Shown here piece after piece: positions 24,210 through 33,058 of a stretch of 64,000 nt of DNA. Where the stretch lies: positions 32,305,466-32,369,465 of the forward strand of contig OX393577.1 of NCBI GenBank assembly GCA_947652605.1, given 5' to 3'. The notes under the pieces are model-generated. The model was not told where the DNA came from. It saw only the letters and a program-made list of their open reading frames with translations, and made no database searches. The stretch is from Elmis aenea (Eukaryota > Arthropoda > Insecta > Coleoptera > Elmidae). Numbering within the stretch: the stretch's first letter is position 1; each line of letters starts with the position of its first letter. The translations under genes and the position numbers were made by a program.

Positions 24210-24599
24210 CCCTTTCAATACGACTTTTGGCCAATGAAGTAAATTATGTGTCATGTATAAAAATGTGTTGCTATTGCTTAAAAATATATGTATACAAAGT
24301 TTAAAATGTTTAGCTCTTACTTTTTTTAATAGAAGGGCTTGGGATTTATATGTCCCAGCAGTATTGCACGCTTGGGATAAATTTGACCCAGCAGTAACTT
24401 ATGAACACACACATGACCAGACAAAAGTCGACTAAGAGGAGCCACATCTATTCCTGATACAAATTAAAGTGATTCACGTGTAGTGTGAGCTCAGAACTAC
24501 TAACAAATCCCATCCCAGAGTTTTATAAAGCGACAGAACACAATGCAGTATTTTTCAAACATTCTTTGGGACGTATGTATTCCCGCAGTATTGAAAGGG
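24210..24599. mobile_element. piggyBac-like MITE, 390 bp
   Basis: TTAA (24206-24209) and TTAA (24600-24603) flank the inverse ends CCCTTTCAATAC and GTATTGAAAGGG. TTAA target sites with a CCC tip define the piggyBac superfamily. Inside, TATGTCCCAGCAGTATTGCA and TTTGACCCAGCAGTAACTTA repeat a subterminal motif. No transposase remains. Confidence 0.88.
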
Positions 24600-25030
24600 T
24601 TAAAGGTGAAAATAGCATTGTATTTGACATTTAAAACCATTTTTTGAGACATTTCCAAAGCCTACCAGTTTTATTTTATTAAATATCGTGTTGGTGCCTG
24701 TAAAATCTCATTAAAACAGCAATAACTAGAGAAATCTTTTTTTTTGTGCCGAAGTATTAACAGTAAAATAATGCCACATTACCTGTGAGGTATATTATCT
24801 GCATTTTATATGGTATTTTAATAAACAAAAACATTACTAAAATAATTATCGTAAAAGGGGTTGTAATAGGTTTGTTCCAGCAACGCTATTTACTATCCCA
24901 TGAACTATCAGGATTCTGCGCAGTATCGATATCGCGTTCCAACAGCGTTTCTAATAGTTCACCGGACGGTTAGTCGACTGTTCCTGCTGTATTCTGACTA
25001 CTTTTGGATTAGTTTGCAGACGGTCAAAAC

Positions 25031-25450
25031 CAGGGGTTTGGAGCAGACCAATTTTTTAATTGCTCCGCTCCAGCTCCGCTCCGGCATCAAAATGCCTGCT
25101 CCAGCTCCAGCTCCAGCTCCGCTCCATGCTCCAAATATTAACATTTTTAAAAAAGGTTTTTTGATTTAAAAAAATTGATTTTAAAAATAAAGTTTTAATT
25201 TTATCGGATATGCAGAAGTTGGTCAAAAATAACAAAATTTGGCCCTAACAAACAAGTGAAGTTAAAAAAATTATTGATCTTCAAACGTTGAAAAAAAGAA
25301 AAAAAATTAGTTTTTTTTAAATTTTTACATAATAAACTGGAGCAGTGGAGCAATCAAAATTATTTGGTCCGGGCTCCGCTCCTGCTCCGGGCAAAAACCC
25401 ATTGCTCCACTGCTCCGTGCTCCAGCTCCGAGCTCCGCTCCAAACCCCTG
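25031..25450. mobile_element. nested hAT MITE, 420 bp
   Basis: CAGGGGTTTGGAGC at the left and GCTCCAAACCCCTG at the right, flanked by a perfect 8-bp duplication GTCAAAAC (25023-25030, 25451-25458). The subterminal parts are made of repeated GCTCC(A/G) units, including a run of CCAGCTCCAGCTCCAGCTCC near 25100. Noncoding; the proline/alanine-rich frame across it reflects the repeat. Confidence 0.93.
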
Positions 25451-25582
25451 GTCAAAACAGTACATGGATGAAAGCATGAACTAGCGCTGGGATTATTACA
25501 CGCATGCGCTGTTTACAACTACCTAATGTTGCCTCTGCTAGCGATGCATCGCCCTTCCAACCTATGTAGTACTGGGTTCTTA

Positions 25583-25734
25583 CACATATCGGACCGGTCC
25601 CGTTAATTTACGTTTCTCTGGTCCATGCATGCATCATGGACCGCTCACGCGGTTTTACATTAGTAATTCTACGTGAGCGGTCTTTGGTGTATGAACCAGA
25701 GAAACGTAGATTTACGGGACCGGTCCGATATGTG
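25583..25734. mobile_element. nested foldback MITE with TTA target site, 152 bp
   Basis: CACATATCGGACCGGTCCCG and its inverse lie at the tips, and the arms continue as an almost complete hairpin (ACGTTTCTCTGGT, GGACCGCTCACG). TTA is present at both sides (25580-25582, 25735-25737). A 3-bp TWA target suits PIF/Harbinger. The copy at 19365 has one uninterrupted CTTTTTAAGACG at the same place, which confirms the insertion. Confidence 0.88.
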
Positions 25735-25918
25735 TTACGATGTTGACGCTTGCGGTTCTATGAACCCAATACGTACAAATGTCATTTACAGTAAGAGATG
25801 TCGTTAAAGCGTTCCAGCAGCGACTAATATATTTATTAGTCCATAGTTGACGCATGTTCATAAACCAATTCATGTATTGGTCCATGAACTAGTAAATTTT
25901 GGTCTGCTGGGACAAACC

Positions 25919-27527
25919 TATTATAGGAGTATGTATTATTGGTTAAATGCTAGTTTTAAGTGCCAACCAAATAAAGAAATGACTGTTGTCTGATTTTTGG
26001 TTCATAAATTGTCCTTATCGTGTTCCAAGAAAAATAATTTACAAGTCAGACAGTAACATTCCGAAATTCCTCGAGGATGCCCTGTTTTTCTATAAACTAT
26101 ATTATCAATTATTAAATAGTTATAGTTTTTCAAATATTTATTAATTATGCAGATGTTATTCACTTAAAAATTCCTTGATCTGTGTTCCAGTTTGCCACTA
26201 CCTTGGGCATTTGTGCAGCTCCATGTGCGGCTCTATTCCTTTTTGAGGGTGAACCGAATCTTAGGTGTTGGGTTAACGTGCTTCACGCAAAATTAGTTGT
26301 AGACGGGGGACTCCTTAAAGTCGTTTCTCCCGCATTCCACATCCTCACGCGAATAATTTTCTTCGAAAAATAACATACATATCCACAATAGCACTAAAAA
26401 AATCCAGCAGTACCGAATTACCGTAATAACTTGCTACAATAAAATTAATCTTAAATATAAAGCGAATAATTTACAATAAACGCAATCAGTAGCATCTTTG
26501 TTGCCCCTTTAAAGCCTATTTCATGCGCTGTTTAAAAAACGAAGTTCTATGGAGCACAGCCTAGTGTCCTGCTCTGAGATACAGCGTTCACGAGCTCTAA
26601 CATAGCACCTTTGCTACTACAAGAACTACTGTCTTTAGTATAAACAGAAAATAAGTAAGAAGGCATAAGGAATTTTTTAATACTGAGTAAATGCGGGACG
26701 AGACAGTACACTTTTCATTTACAATTTAAAAAAAGAAAATATTTCCACAAGCACAAACGCGCACCAATTTATTTTTCCAGTTCGAAAAAACTAAACGAGG
26801 AAAAAGAAGTTTAATACTCATAAAACAATGTTGGGTTTAATTAAATTTTTTTCGTGTCATAACTTGTGTTGTCTAATAATATGGTTAGGTTTTTTGTTTT
26901 AAATTTACCGCACACTACCTTTTTTTATTCAATCATAAACTTAAACTGTAGTAGGCCAACTAATTTGTCTAATAAAAATGTTACACTTTATGCTAATCTA
27001 AAAGTTTCTCTAACACAAAGTTATTGTTAGAAATTGCTTTTTCGAAACGATGTGCTTAAACAAGTTTATTATTTAGATTTTCCTGTGTAATTTAAGGAGC
27101 AAGTAAAAATGTCTTGTACCTTTGTTGTCAAGTTGGCATTTGTTATATTGGTAATAATGGAATTACACTTTAATAACTGTTACTGTTAGTTCAGAAGTTA
27201 ATGTTTTATTTCTAAAAGTTATTAATTGTTTAGGCAGTTTCTGAGCTTCATTTTATATAAAATTCCATTTATTAAAGTAAACTTTATTTTCATTTGATTT
27301 CCCAAAACTTAAAGCGAATTATTCAATATTTTTTGGATACTGATTACAAATACATCTTTTTGGTTGGTTATTTGAAGCGCCATGAACGTTTTTTTTTTTT
27401 TTACACAGAAGAATAATGGTTCTCATGTTAAATATTTATTGTGATGTGTAGCTTTTACTGGGTAGTAAATTAGTTGATATCCTTGCAACGAAAGAAGCAC
27501 ACATAATTGAGACCATATAGGTCCATT
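25919..27527. other. intronic stretch with a GC-richer patch (26180-26640)
   Basis: 26180-26360 and 26510-26640 are clearly less AT-rich than the surroundings, yet give no clean exon on either strand: frames are interrupted or match nothing known. They could be an unlisted repeat, an alternative promoter or a regulatory region. The rest is AT-rich, with a poly-T run near 27390. Confidence 0.4.
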
Positions 27528-27725
27528 TTTACATTAGATAATATATGTCAAATGGAAAGACATAAAAAGGCTAGCACAAGACAGAAAAAGATAAAAAAAA
27601 GTCAGCACAACACAACTCAACAGTCCTACACCTAACAGTAGAAAGACTCATGACTATTATTTATTTAGTCATTTGTCTTTTTACCGTTAGGTGTAAGACT
27701 ACTCATGACTAAATAATAAATAATA
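27528..27725 (+). mobile_element. LINE 3' tail fragment
   Basis: AAAAGGCTAGCACAAGACAG and the following AAGTCAGCAC, then ACTCATGACT and an AAATAATAAATAA tail, parallel the 3' end of the LINE fragment at 29620-29716 (AAAAAGCTAGCACAAGACAG, GTCAGCACCTGACGG). It abuts the foldback that begins at 27728. Part of it is an internal inverse duplication (CTAACAGTAGAAAGACTCAT and ATGAGTAGTCTTACACCT). Confidence 0.6.
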
Positions 27726-27727
27726 TA

Positions 27728-29015
27728 CCGGGTGTAAATGAAGTGTGGTACACCCCCTTTTTTTTTTTTAGTTTTGATTTTAGATAAATGAAAATTTAGA
27801 CATATGATATGTGCAAAAAACCTGGCTTTTTGAGCCGTTACACACATTTGTTCCACTTCCGGTTTCGCCGGAAATGACCCCAACTTTGTTATTTTAAATG
27901 GAACACCCTGTATATACTTACATTTTTGGGATGAAGAAGCGATTTTGGATACAAATGCACTATTTTGGTTAATTTTTATAAACTCAAATTTTTTTTGAAA
28001 CAAAATTTAGTTTTTTATTAAGGGTGCCGTGACCTGCACAAATTGATTTTTATTATGTCAAAAATTGTCCAAAAAACGTTTTTGTAAATTTTAAATGACA
28101 TTTAGGTTACTTTAATCGGCTTTGAAGTTGCGGAATCGGTTTTTTGACAAAAAGTCAAGTTTTTTAAATGGAACCATGCTGGTGCTGGCGGTTATTTTAA
28201 TGGAGCATCTTCTAACGAATCCATCGATACCAATAACTTGTATTTTTGTTAAGAGTTTCAAAAACTTCATTTTATTGTGAAATTTTTTTAAGAGATCCTG
28301 TTAATCGCAGTGCACTGTGCATAACTACAACAAAACAAATGATCGTTGTTTTATGTTTAACTACTATAGTCATTTAATTAAAAAGTCTAAAAATTTTGGT
28401 AATCATTTTTACATAATTAGATTACTGCGATTTAGAGGATCTCTTAATAAATTTTCACAATAATTTGAAATTTTTGAAGCAGACTCTTAACAAAAATACA
28501 AGTTATTGGTATCGATGGATTCGTTAGAAGATGCTTGATTTAAATAACCGCTAGTACCAGCATGGTTCCATTTCAAAAAATTGACTTTTTGTCAAAAAAC
28601 CGATTCCGCAACCTTCAAAGCCGATTAAAGTAACCTAAATGTCATTTAAAATTTACAAAAACGTTTTTTGGACAATAATTGTTGACATAATAAAAATCAA
28701 TTTGTGCAGGTCACGGCACCCTTAATAAAAAACTAAATTTTGTTTTAAAAATATTTTGAGGTAATAAAAATTAACCAAAATGGTGCATTTGTATCCAAAA
28801 TCGCTTCCTCTTTCCAAAAATGTAAAAATATACAGGGTGTTCCATTTAAAATAACAAAGTTGGGGTCATTTCCGGCTAAACCGGAAGTGAAACAAATGTG
28901 TGCATGTGCTCAAAAAGCCCGGTTTTTTGCACATATCACATGTCTAAATTTTCATTTATTTAAAATTAAAACTAAAGAAAAAAAAGGGGGTATACCACAC
29001 TTCATTTACACCCGG
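27728..29015. mobile_element. 1,288-bp foldback element, copy 1
   Basis: TA|CCGGGTGTAAATGAAGTGTG at the left and CACTTCATTTACACCCGG|TA at the right. The arms of about 585-593 bp are near-identical inverses, passing AACACCCTGTATAT, the GTGCCGTGACCTGCAC block, CCGATTCCGCAAC and GGATTCGTTAGAAGATGC, around a spacer of about 110 bp near 28313-28422. No transposase is present. The frames open on both strands (27665-28003 minus, 28860-29210 plus) are the same arm read twice and are not genes. Confidence 0.92.
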
Positions 29016-29017
29016 TA

Positions 29018-29716
29018 TGTCATAGACAAAACCAAAACTATGATAGTGTCAACTGAGAACAAAGGGCATAATATTACTTTAGATGGGCTTAGGTTGGAAC
29101 AGGATAGCTTTAAATATTTAGGAGTGATCATAGGGAAAAACGGAGGAATGGACAAGGAAATAAACGAAAGGAGAGGAAATGTGGAAAGAATATTTAATAG
29201 TTTAAAATAATTTTTTTTGGAAATAGGGAAGTCCCAAGACAAACAAAAGTAGAAGTTGTAAAAAAAGTAGTAACCACTGCTCTTTTATACGAAAGGGAAA
29301 CGCGGACACTTACAAACAAAAATAGTAGCCGTGTGAATGCAGCAGAAATGGAATTTCTAAGAAAAATTTAAGGAAAACCAAAAAAGATCGAATCAGAAAT
29401 AAAACATAAATAGAGAACAATTAAAAATAAAATCAGTTAAAACAAAAATAAAAGAAAGACAGCTGGGATGGTTTGGACTTATTTATAGAATGAAAGAAGA
29501 AAGTTTAACCAAAAAAACTATTCGGCAAGAACACGGGGAAAAAACAAAAAAAATAGACTGAGAAAAACCTAGCAAGGCGAAGTTAAAAAAGCGGCAACGG
29601 ATAGAAAAATCAATTGGAAAGAGATAAAAAAGCTAGCACAAGACAGAAAGACGTGGAAGAAAGTCAGCACCTGACGGTAAAGGAACTTACGACTAAATAA
29701 ATAAATAAATAAAATT
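29018..29716 (+). pseudogene. LINE reverse transcriptase 3' fragment
   Basis: Directly follows the foldback. Frame pieces include DSFKYLGVIIGKNGGMDKEI (29097-29160), ERETRTLT near 29295, KIKERQLGWFG near 29450, and a tail DRKINWKEIKKLAQDRKTWK near 29600, before an (AAAT)n end at 29695-29716. These are the finger-to-tail parts of an RTE/Nimb-like reverse transcriptase, as in the remnant at 6230-7365 but from a different family. Many stops and frameshifts show that it is dead. Confidence 0.75.
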
Positions 29717-29743
29717 GAAACGTGCGTTTTGTCATTTGCAATA

Positions 29744-30587
29744 GCCTCGTTTACACGTACAGTCCGACCTCACGGTTTTGGCATGCCGCTCCAGAATGCC
29801 GTGCCGGAGCGGCAGTTTGGAGCGTACGCTCTTGGTCCGTGATACACAAAACTAACACAATCCAAGTCTGCGTGCCAGATTGTAGGTTTGGAGCGTACAG
29901 GCTGAAATGTGTCCGTGTAAATGTTAAATTCGAAGGTTTTGGAGTGGCGTGTGGTATTTCAGCCGAGTTGGAAAGTTTTGTATCACACTCCAACATGCCT
30001 TCAAAACAACAACTAAGAAATTGTTCGATATTACTTAAACTTTCAGTCGGTTCTTCTTGATCTTTTGTAAATAAAAGTAGATTGAAATACCATAAGCTTG
30101 GTTGGTGGATATCCTCTTCAGCACAACCGCTTCGTTTTGTGTCCGTAATTTTTTTTAATTCTTTTCGGAAACACCCACGTATGCCTTGAATTTTTTTTAA
30201 TACTAAATCTTTATTGGCAGCTGGGCAAACTGCCGTTTTACAAAAACCAATTAATTTTTCATAAGCCCGATTTTTTAAATTTCTGTTTTTGTAGTCTTCT
30301 GATTTTACTTTCCATAAGCATGGAAAGCTTCTATATATTTCTATGAATTTTTCTAAATTTTCTTTAGACCAAGACATTATTAAGTACCAAACGAGACAAC
30401 AATACGCTTCAACACAAGTCTGTATGTGTAAATGCTAAACAAGTCGAGACCTGCAGTCTTGATGTTTGAGTCGAGAACGCGCTCCATGCCTCTCAATTGG
30501 GCTGAGCATTTACACGAACAGTTTTGGCGTACGTGTCTGCAGTGTACGCACCAAAAGCGTCGAAAAAAACGTCCGTGTAAACGGGGC
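29744..30587. mobile_element. GCCTCGTTTACACG element carrying a MADF gene, 844 bp
   Basis: Ends GCCTCGTTTACACGTAC and the inverse GTCCGTGTAAACGGGGC, flanked by TA on both sides (a TAA/TWA duplication is not demonstrated). Inner parts repeat TGTGTCCGTGTAAATG and CATTTACACGAACAG. The tip and the MADF protein are characteristic of PIF/Harbinger elements, whose second gene is a Myb/SANT-like or MADF protein. The nuclease gene is absent, so it is nonautonomous. Confidence 0.78.
29751..30377 (-). CDS. MADF-domain protein of a PIF/Harbinger-like element
   Basis: A 208-codon frame. Residues 8-105 form a MADF (Adf-1 type SANT-like) DNA-binding domain: FIEIYRSFPCLWKVKSEDY at the start, then NRAYEKLIGFC, a VLKKIQGIRGCFRKELKK helix and LWYFNLLLF at the end. 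In PIF/Harbinger transposons such proteins bind DNA and bring the nuclease to the element tips. After residue 105 the frame has an acidic linker and then runs into the element's terminal repeat, where the sequence is no longer protein-like; the true C-terminus has probably been lost by internal deletion. The start MSWSKENLEKF is natural for the family. No stop interrupts the domain. It could also be a domesticated gene, but its position between inverted ends speaks for a transposon. Confidence 0.8.
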   Translation of the reverse strand: MSWSKENLEKFIEIYRSFPCLWKVKSEDYKNRNLKNRAYEKLIGFCKTAVCPAANKDLVLKKIQGIRGCFRKELKKITDTKRSGCAEEDIHQPSLWYFNLLLFTKDQEEPTESLSNIEQFLSCCFEGMLECDTKLSNSAEIPHATPKPSNLTFTRTHFSLYAPNLQSGTQTWIVLVLCITDQERTLQTAAPARHSGAACQNREVGLYV

Positions 30588-31475
30588 TAATGTATCTAAT
30601 GTTTGGTGTTATTCTTTTTGGAATTATCACGCCGCAAGGTTCAAATGACAAAAAGCGAAAAAGTTTTAAATGCAAATATGAGTAATTATAAAGTGATAAC
30701 TACGTTTATACGTTATGGTCAATATTTCTGATTTAATACATACATCTAAATGTGTTTATACTTATTCATATTTTTTATCGTTCTGTAACAATAGTTTATT
30801 ACACTTAAAGTTAATACAATCTAAAATAATAAATTTCTTGTTGTATTCGTAACACTGGAGACACCAATAGGTTATATAAATAAACTTAATTAAAAATCAC
30901 TTATCTTGTTTTCTTGTGTAAATACAAAAGCAGTTTCTAGATTCTCGTCTCTTCTTCAGCTGATAAGTGTTTTTAAATTAAGTTCATTTATATTAATATA
31001 AAATAACTTAAACAATTTTTCAAAAATTTGTATAGATGTTTTTGCTGTGAAGGGCTATAGCAGTCACGAATCTGTGAGAAACTATTTTACTAACGCACCA
31101 AAAATAATATAAAACAACAAATATGAATTTTACGTAGGTAATATCATTTAGGATAAAAATTTTATTTGTTAGACTAGTAAAATTTGTATATACATATTAC
31201 TTAAAATCATACAATTTAGTAACACTTATGTCTCATTTACACCGACAGATAGCAGGTAGCGCCGACAGATAGCAGGTAGCGATGTCAATAGTGTTTAATG
31301 TGTTTGTTCTTGTTGAGCAATTATTTTTAATCTACCATGTACCTATCATTAAAAAAGATGCAATTTATTCACTAAGTATACTTACTTACTTTATATTACA
31401 AAACCGTTTCTTGTTTTAAAAATTGGTTTTTATGAACGTGTGATAATTTACTACAAAAATGGCATTGTTACTCAC
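30588..31475. repeat. intronic stretch with a 20-bp tandem duplication at 31238-31280
   Basis: CCGACAGATAGCAGGTAGCG occurs twice in direct tandem. The rest is AT-rich and shows nothing recognisable, up to the exon at 31476. Confidence 0.6.
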
Positions 31476-31568
31476 CTACATCCGAGCAACCACCCCATGT
31501 TCCTTGTTGAGCTTGACGAGCTAATTTGTTTATCGAATCGACGTAAAGACGGGATGCAGCGGCAGCAC
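31476..31568 (-). CDS. IRSp53: IRSp53 I-BAR domain exon (second in window)
   Basis: 93-bp exon with acceptor TTACTTCTAG (31569-31578) and donor GTGAGTAA (31468-31475). Two bases complete a Ser codon with the previous exon, followed by 30 codons including AAAASRLYVDSINKLARQAQ and GTWGGCSDV, and a final G that starts a Gly codon in the next exon. It aligns with the human stretch around YAAKGYFDALVKMGELA, and the end of the exon leads into the conserved D(V/L)G(S/D) turn. The reading frame also runs open into the upstream intron, but the splice sites and the protein alignment mark the exon edges. Confidence 0.92.
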
Positions 31569-31810
31569 CTAGAAGTAAAAGAAAGGAGGGGTTCATTATT
31601 GAGTTATCACACTTTATTGGATAACCATTAAATAATGCTTTAAAAACATTTTGCGTTTTATCCAGAGTTTTCCTCATTACAATAGATTGCATAACTGATT
31701 AGACTTAACTACTTAATTTATAAAATGGCAAGCGCTTACTACAAAGAATTTTAAAACCTTCGATTAAGCATTCCCTATAATCACTGCATAATATAAAAAG
31801 TGTATAAGGG

Positions 31811-31999
31811 CAGTGGAGTTAATAGGGGTGTGCAACGTATGCCGTAGTATAGGGGCACGAAGCCAAAGGGGGCCCTTAGACTAAGGTGCCCGTTTTGCTC
31901 AACTAAAGCAAATAAAAGAACGTAAAGTAAAAACACGGACATTTTTGCACATTTCAAAACTTTTCGCGTAGGGGCCCAAGCGTTTTAGTTTCGCCACTG
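31811..31999. mobile_element. possible hAT MITE, 189 bp
   Basis: Left tip CAGTGGAGTTAATAGGGG and right tip inverse CAGTGGCGAAACTAAAACGC, both with a GGGGCCC-type block inside. This is the tip style of hAT elements. The flanks TATAAGGG and TATATCAC match at only about half the positions, so the target duplication is eroded or the boundary is wrong. Confidence 0.5.
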
Positions 32000-32922
32000 T
32001 ATATCACCCTTATAACCTGGTAATTTTAAAGTTATATAAAAGAGATAATTTATTCAATAAAATCTCACATCATAATTCATTTAACTAAATTAAAACTGTA
32101 TTAACAACCTTATTAAAAATCTAATAACAAAATAATAATTGGGAGTTAAAACAGATCGTAGAATACAGATAAACGTTGAAATAATGTGGTTTATTTAGAC
32201 AACTTTCATCTAGAGCTAATAAAGATTTCAAAACAGTTGGTAAACTATTAGATTCTTAGGATATTTGTTAGGCAATTTCTTTGAAACATTATGTATTTTA
32301 TGTAGCCAACATGCGCAAAAAAAAGTGAAAATGGTGCAAAATAATGTTTTAATGCAGGAAAAGCATGTAAAAAAATATTTATGTTTTAATGTCCAAATAA
32401 TTACAGTTTAAATGGCTGTCGAAAAATGTATCCAGTGGTACGATACCAGTTTATTTGTTTTTATTGAGAAAAACTGAAAAATTGTCTTTAAATGAGTTGC
32501 AATTATCTTTAACAAAAAATGGCAACAGAAATTTAAGGCATTCGTGTAAAAACGATTGGTACGCTTTTCGTAAGATAAAAGAACAGGTCCCATGTTAAGA
32601 CTGCACTCAATTAAAAGGAATACAATTGTTTCTTAGACCATTCATCCTAATTTAAAATACACTAATCGCCGCTTATTGTAAAAACATATGTAAATTTAAT
32701 TATGTAAATTAAAAACTACGATTCTATTAAGCAGGAATAGACTCCGGACTTTGTAAAAGTTCCAAACAAAAATATTAGCTTATTTAAACACATTTAGAAA
32801 AATTGAGCGCACTTTTGTTCAAAGATACATATTTGACAGGAAAATGAGAATCTGACAGATGAAGTAAAACTTTATATATTTGCTTGATTTTTCGCTATTT
32901 TTTTGACGATTGCAAAAAATTT
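32000..32922. other. intronic stretch, nothing recognised
   Basis: AT-rich sequence. The frame 32408-32593 (-) is probably chance. Confidence 0.4.
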
Positions 32923-33058
32923 AATATGCACCTCGGCAGTAAAATTCCTTTTTATCACTCGCGTGGTTGGTTATTTGCCTCGACTTCGTCTCGGCAAATA
33001 ATATTCACACTCGTGATAAAAAGTCGAACATTACTGCCTTGGTACACAAATAACTATT
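32923..33058. repeat. hairpin cassette, copy 1
   Basis: AATATGCACCTCGGCAGTAA at the left and TTACTGCCTTGGTACACAAA with TAACTATT at the right. Between them lie two nested inverse pairs: TTTTTATCACTCGCG with CACTCGTGATAAAAA, and TTATTTGCCTCGA with TCGGCAAATAA around a CTTCG loop. The flanks recur at 38211 and 41826 around different stems. Confidence 0.8.

Larger units (their letters stand above)
24869..25918. mobile_element. GGTTTGTTCCAGCA MITE, copy 2, with two nested insertions
   Basis: TA|GGTTTGTTCCAGCAACGC at the left and GGTCTGCTGGGACAAACC|TA at the right. It holds a hAT MITE (25031-25450) and a foldback MITE (25583-25734). Without these and their target duplications about 467 bp remain, the same as the copy at 19365-19832. 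The superfamily is unclear: TA target and GGTTTG tip. Confidence 0.82.
5506..31475 (-). other. IRSp53 intron, 26.0 kb
   Basis: Intron between the second and third I-BAR exons in the window, phase 1, with a GTGAGT donor and a TTTCAG acceptor. It carries the LINE pseudogene, the 1.9-kb palindrome, the first 1,288-bp foldback, the MADF element and at least ten MITEs. Confidence 0.85.

Noticed and set aside
24900..25169. Frame encoding repeated Pro-Ala (PAPAPAP)
   Set aside because: It reads through the GCTCCA tandem units of the nested hAT MITE and is not a gene.
26182..26373. Possible exon in the GC-richer patch
   Set aside because: The 63-codon frame has no similarity that I know and no bounding splice signals; the joined I-BAR exons leave no room for an extra internal exon in that transcript.
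27665..28003. 112-codon frame resembling 28860-29210 and 55230-55448
   Set aside because: The same peptide appears because both arms and both foldback copies share their DNA. Frame conservation reflects recent duplication, and there is no known domain or start context.
29097..29242. Overlapping frames on both strands near 29006-29242
   Set aside because: The plus strand carries the LINE motif KYLGVIIG; the minus frame is its shadow.
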